Below, piece by piece: positions 15,840 to 24,110 of a stretch of 64,000 bases of DNA. Where the stretch lies: positions 146,555-210,554 of the forward strand of contig CAWKCC010000005.1 of the NCBI GenBank assembly GCA_963848045.1. Direction: 5' to 3'. The translations under genes were made by a program, and so were the position numbers. Position 1 is the first letter of the stretch. Every line of letters begins with the position of its first letter. The DNA comes from CAVUAT01 sp963848045 (GTDB lineage: Bacteria > Actinomycetota > Thermoleophilia > Solirubrobacterales > 70-9). The notes under the pieces are model-generated. The model was not told the DNA's origin. It saw only the letters and a list, made by a program, of their open reading frames with translations, and made no database searches.

Positions 15840-16570
15840 TCCTCTACCCGGCGATCGACATCCGCGACGGCAAGGCCGTGCGGCTGTTGCAGGGTGACTA
15901 CGAGCGCCAGACGGCCTACGACGACGACCCCGTTGACGCTGCGCTGCGCTGGGAGGACGCCGGGGCGCTGTGGCTGCACGTGGTGGATCTCGACGGGGCG
16001 CGGGCCGGAGATCCGGTCAACCTCGATCAGGTGCGACGGATCGCGGCAGCCGTCCAGATCCCGATCCAGGTGGGAGGCGGCCTGCGCGACTCCGGGCAGG
16101 TTGAGCGGGCGATCTCGGCCGGCGCCGAGAGGATCGTGCTGGGCACCACGGCCGTTCGCGATCACGCGCTGGTCGCGGCGATCGTCGCCGCCCACGGCGA
16201 CCGGGTCGTGGCCGCCGTCGACACCAGGGCCGGCAAGGTCGCCGCCGAGGGCTGGACCGAACCCTCCGAGACAGGGCCAGCCGAGCTCGCCGCGCGGCTC
16301 TGGGAGCGCGGCGTGGAGCGCTTCCTCTACACCCCCGTCGAGGTCGACGGCACGATGCGGGGTCCCGCCGTCGGCGCTCTGGCGGAGTTGGCCGCCGCGA
16401 CCGCGGGCGAGCTGCTCTACTCGGGCGGAGTGGGCTCGCTCGACGACCTGCGAGCCCTCAACGCGCTCGAGCTCGACAGCCTGGGGGGCGTGATCGTCGG
16501 CCGCGCGCTCTATGAACAGCGGTTCACGATCGCCGAGGCGCAGGCGGTCCTGAGCGCCGCCGACGAGTAG
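15836..16570 (+). CDS. hisA: ProFAR isomerase
   Basis: Phosphoribosylformimino isomerase with a TIM-barrel fold, 244 residues. It starts with TTG inside the hisH stop (TTGA overlap): MILYPAIDIRDGKAVRLLQGD, with the first catalytic Asp in PAIDIRDGK and the second in AAVDTRAGKVAAEGW. Actinobacteria sometimes use the bifunctional HisA/TrpF enzyme PriA; no trp gene in the window helps decide. The TAG stop at 16568 forms part of the TAGATT element in front of the DoxX gene. Confidence 0.93.
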   Translation: MILYPAIDIRDGKAVRLLQGDYERQTAYDDDPVDAALRWEDAGALWLHVVDLDGARAGDPVNLDQVRRIAAAVQIPIQVGGGLRDSGQVERAISAGAERIVLGTTAVRDHALVAAIVAAHGDRVVAAVDTRAGKVAAEGWTEPSETGPAELAARLWERGVERFLYTPVEVDGTMRGPAVGALAELAAATAGELLYSGGVGSLDDLRALNALELDSLGGVIVGRALYEQRFTIAEAQAVLSAADE

Positions 16571-16580
16571 ATTCCCACCG

Positions 16581-16937
16581 ATGCTCGGGAAGCTGTTCGG
16601 AGCGTTCTTCGTGCTCGCGGGAGTGATGCACTTCCTCAAGCCCCGCTGGTATCTGCGAATCATGCCGCCCTGGGCTCCCCGGCACCGTGAGCTCGTTTAC
16701 GCGAGTGGCGCCGCGGAGATCGCCGGCGGCCTGGCCACCATGCACCCGGCGACGCGACGTGCCGGCAGCGTGATCAGCATCGCCACCCTGCTCGCCGTCT
16801 TCCCCGCCAACGTGCACATGGCCTTGAACGCGGAGGACTTCGACGACGTTCCCGGCGGCGAGGCGGCCCTCTGGACGCGGCTGCCCCTGCAGGCCGCGTT
16901 CATCGCGTGGGCCTACGCTGCCGGGGAGTGGGATTGA
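16581..16937 (+). CDS. DoxX-like small membrane protein
   Basis: 118 residues with about four membrane segments (LFGAFFVLAGVMHFL, ELVYASGAAEIAGGLA, SVISIATLLAVFPANVHMAL, PLQAAFIAWAYAAG). The RWYLRIMPPWAP loop and overall pattern match the DoxX/DoxD-like family; its role in redox or stress tolerance is uncertain. TAGATT (16568-16573) is 7 nt before ATG, with no Shine-Dalgarno sequence. The stop is overlapped by the start of the barnase-like gene. Confidence 0.72.
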   Translation: MLGKLFGAFFVLAGVMHFLKPRWYLRIMPPWAPRHRELVYASGAAEIAGGLATMHPATRRAGSVISIATLLAVFPANVHMALNAEDFDDVPGGEAALWTRLPLQAAFIAWAYAAGEWD

Positions 16938-17389
16938 GGTCCATCACCAGGCGCGGAGGCCTCGCCGTGCTCGCGGCCCTGGCCATCTACCTGCTGTCGG
17001 GGGGCGACCTCGGCCTGAGCGGGAACGACCCCGCCACGACGAGGTCGGCGCCCGACGCGGAGACGATCACCGAGGCCTCGAATCCGGCGCCGACGCCCGG
17101 CGCCGACGCGAATCTCTCCCGAGAGGAGGCCGAGGGAATCTCGCGGGTGCTCGCCGACATCGAGGCCGGGCGGTCACTGCCCTACGACCAGGACGGCAGC
17201 AGCTTTCAGAATCGCGAGGGGCGCCTGCCCTCGCGCCCACAGGGCTACTACCGCGAGTACACCGTGATCACACCCGGCTCCGAGGACCGCGGCGCCCGGC
17301 GCCTTGTGATCGGGGAGGGTGAGGAGACCTATTACACGGCGGACCACTACGAATCGTTCGTGCAGCTCGATCCTGCGCAGTTCGAATGA
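16934..17389 (+). CDS. Barnase-like exported ribonuclease
   Basis: Guanyl-preferring ribonuclease of the barnase/N1 family, 151 residues from TTG 16934 (GTG 16928 is an alternative). Residues 8-24 form a hydrophobic signal or anchor, followed by a Pro/Ala/Thr-rich spacer to about residue 60 and the RNase domain. FQNREGRLP corresponds to barnase FSNREGKLP; YYREYTV supplies the catalytic base (Glu108), GARRLV the phosphate-binding arginines, and TADHYESF the catalytic acid His138. All catalytic positions are present, so it should be active. The inhibitor gene follows with an ATGA overlap, as expected for a toxin needing immediate protection. Confidence 0.88.
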   Translation: MRSITRRGGLAVLAALAIYLLSGGDLGLSGNDPATTRSAPDAETITEASNPAPTPGADANLSREEAEGISRVLADIEAGRSLPYDQDGSSFQNREGRLPSRPQGYYREYTVITPGSEDRGARRLVIGEGEETYYTADHYESFVQLDPAQFE

Positions 17390-17790
17390 CCGAGGCCTCC
17401 CCTCTCGGCGAACCGGCGGCGAGCGGCTGGCTCAGCATCCACCTCACCGACGAAGGGCCGGACACGCGAGCGCTGGAGGAGGCCGGAATCAGGGTCGCCG
17501 AGATCGACGGCGAATCGATCACCTCCAAGCTCGATCTGATGGCCGCCCTGGCCGAAGCGCTGCGGTTCCCCGAGTACTTCGGCGCCAACTGGGACGCCGT
17601 CGACGAGTGCCTGCGCGATCTCGGCAGGCGGCAGGACCGGGCCAGGGGCCACGTGCTGGTGATAGAGCGGGCAGAGACGCTGTGGCGACGCGAGCCCCAG
17701 CTCTGCGGGATGCTGGTCCGCGCTTGGAGCGAGGCCGCCGGCTTCTGGCGCGAGAGGTCCGTCCCCTTCCATCTCGTCTTCGTCCGCTAG
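17386..17790 (+). CDS. Barstar-family ribonuclease inhibitor
   Basis: 134 residues without signal peptide. The block EIDGESITSKLDLMAALAEA plus FPEYFGANWDAVDECLRDL is diagnostic of barstar. Asp70 aligns with barstar Asp35, which plugs the RNase active site; the second key acid (barstar Asp39) aligns to Glu74 with an extra Asp at 73. It should act in the cytoplasm on RNase that has not been exported. Coupled to the RNase gene by a 4-nt overlap. Confidence 0.9.
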   Translation: MTEASPLGEPAASGWLSIHLTDEGPDTRALEEAGIRVAEIDGESITSKLDLMAALAEALRFPEYFGANWDAVDECLRDLGRRQDRARGHVLVIERAETLWRREPQLCGMLVRAWSEAAGFWRERSVPFHLVFVR

Positions 17791-17898
17791 CCGGCGCTCC
17801 GGCGCCAAATGCGCAGGAGAGGGTGCCGGTCCGGTTCCCCGGTCCGTTGCGGAGCCGGCTGGAACCACTCGAACTCCAGCCCCGCCGCTGCGACGGGA

Positions 17899-18480
17899 TC
17901 AATGCGCCTGCGTCGGGGTGGCGCCGTCATGCGGCCGGGGCGAAGCGGAGCGAATGCGGAACACGGGGTATCGCCCGGCGATGCCCTCGAACTCCGCGAC
18001 GGGAGCTCGCCGATCCACCGGGATGTGGGGACGTGCTCCCGGGGCGATCTGCAGATAGCGCCGCAGGATCGGGGCGCGGGCGCCCGGGGCGACCTCCTCG
18101 AGGCGCACCGCCTCACGGCGGCCATGGCGGAGGACCGCCCGCCCTCCGGCCGCGCGCACATTGGCCACCCAGTTCGCGCCTTCGCCGAGCATGGCGACGA
18201 GATAGCGATCGCCCCGGTAGTCCGCCACCATCACCGGAAAGGAGAGGAGACGGCCGCTGCGCCGGCCGCGCACCTCGAGGGTGTTCAAGCGTCCGGGCCA
18301 CAGCCCCGCCGCGCCGATCATCGCCCACCCGCGGTTGAGCAGCGCCGCCAGGCGATTCGGGCGGCCGCCTCGGTACATCCATCGCGCCAGCGCACCCTGG
18401 CGATCTCCGGCCTCATCGCCTCCTCCGGAAGCTGCTCCGGACGAGCCTGTGCGGCCAGAACCTTTGTGGTCGCGCACCAT
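17899..18480 (-). CDS. Deazaflavin-dependent nitroreductase-like protein
   Basis: 193 residues from ATG 18480. The C-terminal two thirds match the DUF385/Ddn family of F420-dependent nitro- and quinone reductases: TLEVRGRRSGRLLSFPVMVA, GDRYLVAMLGEGANWVANVR and the FEGIAGRYPVFRI end. Known members bind coenzyme F420 in a split beta-barrel. The first 35 residues are Gly/Ser/Arg-rich and may not be translated if an internal start is used. No F420 biosynthesis gene is in the window. Plus-strand bases 17791-17898 hold no gene. Confidence 0.78.
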   Translation of the reverse strand: MVRDHKGSGRTGSSGAASGGGDEAGDRQGALARWMYRGGRPNRLAALLNRGWAMIGAAGLWPGRLNTLEVRGRRSGRLLSFPVMVADYRGDRYLVAMLGEGANWVANVRAAGGRAVLRHGRREAVRLEEVAPGARAPILRRYLQIAPGARPHIPVDRRAPVAEFEGIAGRYPVFRIRSASPRPHDGATPTQAH

Positions 18481-18625
18481 CGGTCGCAGTATCACCGCAA
18501 AGCTGCACCGGAGACGGGGGGCTTGGCCTCCGCGTACCCGGTCACGGCGGTGTGCGCGGATAGCGGCCCATCTTCCGTGCGGCTCGTCCGTGCCCGGGTG
18601 GCCTGGGCGTACTAGGCTCGAGCGC

Positions 18626-19033
18626 ATGTCCACCGAGGCATCCAGCGTGCGGCGACTACTCGCCATCGACTCCGCGGCGAACTACCTGCTCGGCATCCCC
18701 CTGCTGCTCGCGCCCGAGCGAACGGCGAGATTGATGGCGCTCCCGGATTCGGGCAACGGCTTCTACCCGAGGGTTCTCGGCGGCGTGCTGACGGGCATCG
18801 CCACAGCGCTGCTGATCGAGCGGGGCAGGGGGGCGTCCGGGCCGGTTGGACTCGGGACCGGCGGCGCGATCGCCATCAACACGCTCGGCGGTGGAGCCGT
18901 GGCTGCCTGGCTGGCCACCGCCGAGGCGGATCGCCTGCCGAAACGGGGCAAGGCACTGCTTTGTGGCGTTTCGGCGAGTGTTCTCGGGATCGGCGCCGTC
19001 GAGGCCTGGACCGCCCGCGCCGGCAGGCCCTAG
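18626..19033 (+). CDS. Small integral membrane protein of unknown function
   Basis: 135 residues with about four hydrophobic segments (LLAIDSAANYLLGIPLLLA, VLGGVLTGIATALLIE, GGAIAINTLGGGAVAAWLA, ALLCGVSASVLGIGAVEAW). No catalytic motif and no recognised family. TAGGCT (18613-18618) lies 7 nt before ATG, so it is probably transcribed on its own as a leaderless mRNA. It lies between a nitroreductase-like gene and hisF, without evident functional link. Confidence 0.65.
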   Translation: MSTEASSVRRLLAIDSAANYLLGIPLLLAPERTARLMALPDSGNGFYPRVLGGVLTGIATALLIERGRGASGPVGLGTGGAIAINTLGGGAVAAWLATAEADRLPKRGKALLCGVSASVLGIGAVEAWTARAGRP

Positions 19034-19096
19034 GGCCCTGCGCCCAGGACCGTCAGCACCAAACTGAGTGCGCCAGACGGAAGCTACCCTGCGGGC

Positions 19097-19933
19097 ATGG
19101 TGCTGAAGCGCGTCATTCCCTGCCTCGATGTCGAGTCCGGCCGGGTCGTCAAGGGGACCAACTTCGTAGACATCCGCGATGCGGGCGACCCGGTGGAGCT
19201 GGCGGAGCGCTACGACGCCGAGGGGGCCGACGAGCTCGTCTTCCTCGACATCACCGCCTCGCACGAGAGTCGCGAGACGATCGTCGAGCTGGCTCGGCGC
19301 ACCGCCGACAACGTCTTCATCCCATTCACGATCGGCGGGGGGATCCGCTCGGTCGCTGACGCACAGGCGGTGCTTGACGCCGGCGCCGACAAGGTCTCGG
19401 TCAACTCGGCCGCCCTGCGCCGCCCCGAGCTGATCGACGAGCTCGCCGAGGTCTTCGGCGCGCAGTGCGTTGTGGTCGCGATCGACGCGAAGAGACAGAA
19501 CGGGCTCTCAGCATCCCCGGCGTTCGCGTCGCGGGCCGGCGCCCCCACACGCGAAGCGGAGCAGGCGGCCGTTGATGCCCGCTACGGGGTCTTCGTCAAC
19601 GGAGGGCGGGTACCCGTCGATCGCGAAGCCGTCGAGTGGGCCGTGGAGGCGACCGGCCGGGGGGCGGGGGAGGTGCTGCTGACGAGCATGGACCGCGACG
19701 GCACCAGCGACGGCTACGAGCTGGAGCTGACCCGCGCGGTGGCCGACGCGGTCGAGGTGCCGGTGATCGCCTCGGGGGGAGCGGGAAAGCTCGAGCATCT
19801 GGTCGAGGCGATCGACGAGGGGCACGCGGACGCCGTGCTCTGCGCCTCGATCTTCCACTATCAGGACCACACGGTCGCCGAGGCCAAGCAGACGATGAGC
19901 GAGGCGGGGATTCCGGTCCGGTTGGCCGCCTGA
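19097..19933 (+). CDS. hisF: Imidazole glycerol phosphate synthase, cyclase subunit
   Basis: TIM-barrel cyclase that uses ammonia from HisH. 278 residues, about 20-25 longer than usual. Catalytic Asp in IPCLDVESGRVVKGTNF and in VVVAIDAKRQNG; phosphate sites GGGIRSVADA and VIASGGAGKLEHL. The extra length is an insertion directly after AKRQ (about residues 135-158, Ala/Ser-rich) near the second catalytic Asp, where most HisF proteins have a short loop. It is separated from hisA by 2.5 kb of unrelated genes and has its own TACCCT element (19085-19090) 6 nt before ATG. Confidence 0.93.
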   Translation: MVLKRVIPCLDVESGRVVKGTNFVDIRDAGDPVELAERYDAEGADELVFLDITASHESRETIVELARRTADNVFIPFTIGGGIRSVADAQAVLDAGADKVSVNSAALRRPELIDELAEVFGAQCVVVAIDAKRQNGLSASPAFASRAGAPTREAEQAAVDARYGVFVNGGRVPVDREAVEWAVEATGRGAGEVLLTSMDRDGTSDGYELELTRAVADAVEVPVIASGGAGKLEHLVEAIDEGHADAVLCASIFHYQDHTVAEAKQTMSEAGIPVRLAA

Positions 19934-19964
19934 CCCTCATGGTCACCTGACGGCGGTGCGAGCG

Positions 19965-21350
19965 CTAGCCCTGCCCGGTGCCCTGCGCCGGCTCGTTCTC
20001 CGCCTGCCTCGTGCCGCCCTTCTGAGTCAGCTTGCCGGCCGGCTTCAGCGAATAGATGAACTTGTAGCCCGTCAGGTAGATGCGCTTGCCGTCGGAGATC
20101 ACGGGGTTGTAGGCGCCGTCGCGAAAGCTCCAGACCTGCCTGCCGTTGGCGGCGCGGACCGCGGTCGTCCTGGTCGTGTTGAGGTTGGCGAAATAGAGGA
20201 TCTCGCCCACCAGGCTGGCGGCGCCGATCACAGGGCCTCCGGCATCCACGGACCAGCGCTCGTCGCCCGTGCGGGCGTCGAGCGCGTAGAAGCGGCTGCC
20301 TCCGAAGGAGCCGAAGTACACGGTGGGATCGGTATCGGGCGTGTCCGCAGCCACCACGCCCGAGTAGAGCTCGCCCCCGGCCGTCCGGCTCCAGGCGAGG
20401 GCGCCCGTCTCCTTCTCGAAGCTGTACATGCGGCCGTCCTTGTTGCCCGCGTAGACCCGGCCGAAGGCGACGGCGGCCGTTGAGTAGAAGGCGCCGACGC
20501 GGCCGAAGCTGGCCCCCTGCGAGCCGGATTGCCACTTGATCGAGCCGTCGCCGATCCGCACCGCGCTCATCGCGCCGCCGTAGTCGCCCACGTAGGCGAC
20601 CCCCTGGCTGACCGTCGGGGCGGCCTTGATCTCTCCGGCCAGCTCGGTCTCCCACAGCGTCTTCCCCGTGCGCTTGTCGAAGGCGAACAGGGTGCCGCAT
20701 TCGCAGCCGACGATCACCCGGTTGCCGACGACCACCGGCGAGGACTCGGTGCGGCCGGGGAGCTTGCGCCGCCAGCGTTGGACCCCGTTCTTGGCGTTGA
20801 GGCCGAGCACCTGGCCCGGCTCCAGGTTGGCGAGGTAGATCATGCCGTCGCTGTAGGCCGGCGAGGAGGCATTCAGCGAGGCCACCTCGCGCCGCCAGCG
20901 GATCTTGCCGCTCCGGGTCTTGGCCGAGAACGCCTCGCCGTTGTTGTTGATGGCGTAGATCGAGCCCGCGACCACGATCGGCGAGTATTCGAGCAGCTTG
21001 CGCCCATTCAGCTTCCAGCTGATTCGGTAGGGCGGCCTCAGCCGCTCGGCCGGCAGGTAGCGGGCTCGCTCCTGGTCGAATCCGTAGGTGGGCCAGTCGG
21101 CGACTCCGACCACGGGCTTCGTCTTTTCGCCCGGGTCGAAGAAGGCGTTCTCGTTGGAGACGTCACCGGGGCGCTTCAAGGCCAGGTAGCCCGCCACGCC
21201 GGCGACGGCGAAGATTGCCGCCGCCGCGACGGCCAGCGTGGCCACGCGATGATCGGACCACAGGCCCCTGGCCATGGCCCGCAGCTTGGTCCCGACATCC
21301 TCGATTAGTTTCTGCATGCGCGTTCGCTTCTCCCGCCGCTCGGACGCCAT
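19965..21350 (-). CDS. Membrane-anchored PQQ-like beta-propeller protein
   Basis: 461 residues: a basic cytoplasmic N-terminus, one membrane segment (about 37-58, VATLAVAAAAIFAVAGVAGYLA) and an extracytoplasmic domain of repeated blade motifs such as SGKIRWRREV, NGVQRWRRKL, TGKTLWETEL, DGSIKWQSGS, TGALAWSRTA, TGDERWSVDA and NGRQVWSFRD. This is the PQQ/BamB-like propeller, seven or eight blades, used for protein-protein contacts or as an enzyme scaffold; no PQQ ligand set is evident. ATG 21350 is used, but ATG 21317 (MQKLIEDVG) is equally possible. A short duplication of that start region lies upstream. Confidence 0.8.
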   Translation of the reverse strand: MASERREKRTRMQKLIEDVGTKLRAMARGLWSDHRVATLAVAAAAIFAVAGVAGYLALKRPGDVSNENAFFDPGEKTKPVVGVADWPTYGFDQERARYLPAERLRPPYRISWKLNGRKLLEYSPIVVAGSIYAINNNGEAFSAKTRSGKIRWRREVASLNASSPAYSDGMIYLANLEPGQVLGLNAKNGVQRWRRKLPGRTESSPVVVGNRVIVGCECGTLFAFDKRTGKTLWETELAGEIKAAPTVSQGVAYVGDYGGAMSAVRIGDGSIKWQSGSQGASFGRVGAFYSTAAVAFGRVYAGNKDGRMYSFEKETGALAWSRTAGGELYSGVVAADTPDTDPTVYFGSFGGSRFYALDARTGDERWSVDAGGPVIGAASLVGEILYFANLNTTRTTAVRAANGRQVWSFRDGAYNPVISDGKRIYLTGYKFIYSLKPAGKLTQKGGTRQAENEPAQGTGQG

Positions 21351-21433
21351 AGTCAGGCGGCACTAGCTTCTGCATGCGCGGCCCTTGCTTCCGCCGCCAA
21401 GACGTCACAAGAATGGTAGGAAGATCAGGGTAA

Positions 21434-22570
21434 TTGGCCGATCAGCCGGAGATATCGGTGACACAGCTCACGCAGACGGCGCGAGCCCTGCCGGGCGTCG
21501 AGCAGCTCTTGCGCGCCGCGGGCGACAAGGCCGTCTACCTCGTGGGGGGAGCGGTGCGGGACCTGCTCCGGGGAGAGGAGCCGGGAGACCTCGACTTCGT
21601 CGTCGAAGGGGAGCTCGGCCCCATTGCCGCCGAGCTCGGCGGGGCGATCGTCGAGCATGAGCGCTTCTCGACCGCAAGCGTGACCATCGATGGGCGCGAG
21701 CTCGACCTCGCGAGCGCGCGCGCCGAGAGCTACGAGCGCCCCGGGGCGCTGCCGGACGTGCGACCCGCGTCGATCGAGCAGGACCTGGCGAGGCGTGACT
21801 TCACTTTCAACGCGCTGGCTCTGGCGCTCTCGGGTGAGCCGCGCTTGCTGGATCCGCACGGCGGGGCGGAGGACCTGCGCCTGGGAGTGCTGCGCGTCCT
21901 CCACGACCGATCCTTCGTCGACGACCCGACCAGGGCACTGCGCGCCGCCCGCTACGCGGCCAGGCTCGAGCTTCAGCCCGATGATGACACCGCAGCGCTG
22001 CTGAGAGAGGTCGACCTCTCCAGCGTCTCCGGCGAGCGCGTTCTCTCCGAGCTGGCCCTGATCGCGGCCGAGCCCCGGCCCAGCGCGGCGCTCGCCCTCG
22101 CCGCGGACTGGGGGCTCTTGGAGCTCGGCAGCGGCCCGCGCCTGGTGGCCGAACTGGAGCGCCTGTTCGAGGCCGATGCCGACTGGCGGGAGTTCGCCGA
22201 CCGCGATACCGCGATCCTGCTGGCCGTCGCCCCCGGTGAGCACTCCGCCGGACTGCGCGCCCGGGCTGCCAGGGTCGCCCGCCACGCGGAGCCCGGCTCT
22301 CCGGCCGAGATCCAGGTGCTTGCCCATGATCACGTGCCCGAGGTGCTGGCGATGGCGAGGGCCGCCGGCGCCGCCTGGCTCGACGAGTACGTGAAGCGCT
22401 TGCGACACGTCGAGCTGGAGATAGACGGCTACGACCTGATCGCGGCGGGGGCGCCGGAGGGGCCCGCAATCGGGCGCGGGCTCAACGCTGCGCTGGAGGC
22501 CAAGCTTGACGGCGAGATCGCCGGTCGCGATCAGGAGCTGCGCGTGGCGCTCGCTGCCGCCAGCGAGTAG
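21434..22570 (+). CDS. tRNA nucleotidyltransferase / poly(A) polymerase family
   Basis: Adds or repairs the CCA end of tRNAs; class-II nucleotidyltransferase of 378 residues. TTG 21434 gives MADQPEISVTQLTQ. Head-domain motifs: YLVGGAVRDLLRG, GDLDFVVEG with the two metal-binding Asp residues, RRDFTFNALALAL and the neck motif FVDDPTRALRAARYAARL. The C-terminal helical body is shorter and lacks a clear HD domain, so CCA- versus A-adding specificity cannot be decided here. It is followed at 61 nt by yfiH. Confidence 0.88.
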   Translation: MADQPEISVTQLTQTARALPGVEQLLRAAGDKAVYLVGGAVRDLLRGEEPGDLDFVVEGELGPIAAELGGAIVEHERFSTASVTIDGRELDLASARAESYERPGALPDVRPASIEQDLARRDFTFNALALALSGEPRLLDPHGGAEDLRLGVLRVLHDRSFVDDPTRALRAARYAARLELQPDDDTAALLREVDLSSVSGERVLSELALIAAEPRPSAALALAADWGLLELGSGPRLVAELERLFEADADWREFADRDTAILLAVAPGEHSAGLRARAARVARHAEPGSPAEIQVLAHDHVPEVLAMARAAGAAWLDEYVKRLRHVELEIDGYDLIAAGAPEGPAIGRGLNAALEAKLDGEIAGRDQELRVALAAASE

Positions 22571-22630
22571 CCGACCCGCCGAGGCGGGCTGGATGGTCTG
22601 CGGCGGGCGCCCGCGGCTAGCCTGGCCGTC

Positions 22631-23374
22631 ATGGACTGGAAGCAGCGGGATGGCCTGCGCTGGCTCCAGGCGGAGCTGCCCGGGGCGCGAGCAGCCTTCA
22701 CCACCCGCCTCGGCGGGGCCAGCGAGGCACCCTACGAGTCGCTCAACGTGGCGATCAGGACTGGCGACGATCGTGGCCACGTGCGCGATAACCGCCGCAG
22801 GATCGCCGCCGCGCTGGGAAGGGCGCCCGAGAACGTGGTCATGGGGCACCAGGTCCACGGCGCCGAACTCCTCTGGCACGACGGCCCGCCGGAGCCGCGG
22901 GTCTACGCCGACGCGGTGCCAAGCCCGGTTGACGTGGACGCTCACGCCACCGACCGGCCGGGGCTCGCGGCCCTGGTCATGGGCGCCGACTGCCTGCCGA
23001 TCGCCCTCGTGGGGCCCGGAGGCGTCGCCTCGGTGCACGGCGGCTGGCGCGGTCTGGCCGGCGGGATCGTCGAGAAGGCGGCCGAGCGGGTGGACGCCAC
23101 CGACGCCGCGATAGGGCCCGGGATCGGGCCCTGCTGCTACGAGGTCGGCGAGGAGGTGCTTAACGAGTTCTCAGAGATCGCCGGCACGGCCGCCGGGCGG
23201 ATGCTAGACCTGCCCGGGGTGGCAGCCGCTCTGCTGGCGCGAGCCGGGGTCGAGCGCGTGGACATCGCCGGCCTCTGCACGAAGTGCAATCCCGAGCTCT
23301 TCTACTCGCACCGGCGCGACGGCGCGCGCACCGGCCGCCAAGCCGGGCTGGTCTGGCTCGAGGGCGAGGCCTGA
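22631..23374 (+). CDS. YfiH/PgeF-type multicopper-fold purine nucleoside phosphorylase
   Basis: 247-residue protein of the YfiH (DUF152) family, known as purine nucleoside phosphorylase or adenosine deaminase and earlier as laccase. The His-Cys-His metal ligands are present in GHQVHGAELLW, LVMGADCLPIAL and ASVHGGWRGLAGG, and the C-terminal LCTKCNPELFYSHRRDG is typical. In actinobacteria the gene lies between ftsZ and yggS/sepF; the same order is kept here except that ftsZ is not in the window. TAGCCT (22618-22623) lies 7 nt before ATG. Confidence 0.9.
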   Translation: MDWKQRDGLRWLQAELPGARAAFTTRLGGASEAPYESLNVAIRTGDDRGHVRDNRRRIAAALGRAPENVVMGHQVHGAELLWHDGPPEPRVYADAVPSPVDVDAHATDRPGLAALVMGADCLPIALVGPGGVASVHGGWRGLAGGIVEKAAERVDATDAAIGPGIGPCCYEVGEEVLNEFSEIAGTAAGRMLDLPGVAAALLARAGVERVDIAGLCTKCNPELFYSHRRDGARTGRQAGLVWLEGEA

Positions 23375-23376
23375 GC

Positions 23377-24009
23377 ATGGTCGAGCCCGTCAGCGGACTG
23401 GATGCGGCGAGGATCCGCTCGAGGCTCGAGGGCATCCGCGAGACCGCCGGGCCTGAGGTCGAGGTCCTCGCCGCGACCAAGTACGTGCCGCTCGAGGAGA
23501 TGGGGGCGTTGGCCGAGGCGGGGGTGACTCTGGTCGGCGAGAACCGCCTGCAGGATCTGGAGACCAAGCACGCGCGCTGGGGCGAGAGCTTCGATTGGGA
23601 CTTCATCGGCAACCTGCAGAGTCGCAAGGTGAAGCGGATCGTCCCCCTGGTGCGGCTGATCCACTCGCTTGCCACCGACTCAGCGCTCGCGCAGCTCGAG
23701 GCCCACGGTGGCCCCGGCACGGCGGTACTGGTCGAGGTCAACCTCTCCGGGGAGCAGAGCAAGGGCGGGGTCGAGCCCGCGGACCTGGGCGCGTTCATCG
23801 CGCGCTGCCCGGTCCGCGTCGAAGGCCTGATGACCATGCCCCCCTTCACCGAGCGTCCCGAGGCCTCGCGCCCCTACTTCGCACGCCTCGCGGATCTCGC
23901 GGCTGAGCACGGCCTCGCGCGCCTCTCGATGGGGACGAGCCAGGACTGGCGGGTGGCCGTCGAGGAGGGCGCCACGATCATCCGGATCGGCTCCGTCCTC
24001 TACGCCTGA
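23377..24009 (+). CDS. YggS-family PLP homeostasis protein
   Basis: 210-residue single-domain PLP-binding barrel. The cofactor lysine is in VLAATKYVPLEE, followed by LVGENRLQDLETK, DFIGNLQSRKVKRIV, VNLSGEQSKGG, GLMTMPPF and LSMGTSQDW. Family members buffer pyridoxal phosphate and affect amino-acid metabolism; no catalytic reaction is assigned. ATG 23377 lies 2 nt after the yfiH stop, so translation is probably coupled. Confidence 0.92.
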   Translation: MVEPVSGLDAARIRSRLEGIRETAGPEVEVLAATKYVPLEEMGALAEAGVTLVGENRLQDLETKHARWGESFDWDFIGNLQSRKVKRIVPLVRLIHSLATDSALAQLEAHGGPGTAVLVEVNLSGEQSKGGVEPADLGAFIARCPVRVEGLMTMPPFTERPEASRPYFARLADLAAEHGLARLSMGTSQDWRVAVEEGATIIRIGSVLYA

Positions 24010-24110
24010 GAGCCCAGGCCGCCCGGGCGCGATCGGGCCTCGATCGTGTCTTTCCGCGTTTATCCTGTGTGAGGCAGGAATAATCGCTGGAAAGCCGAAT
24101 CTGAGGCGCA

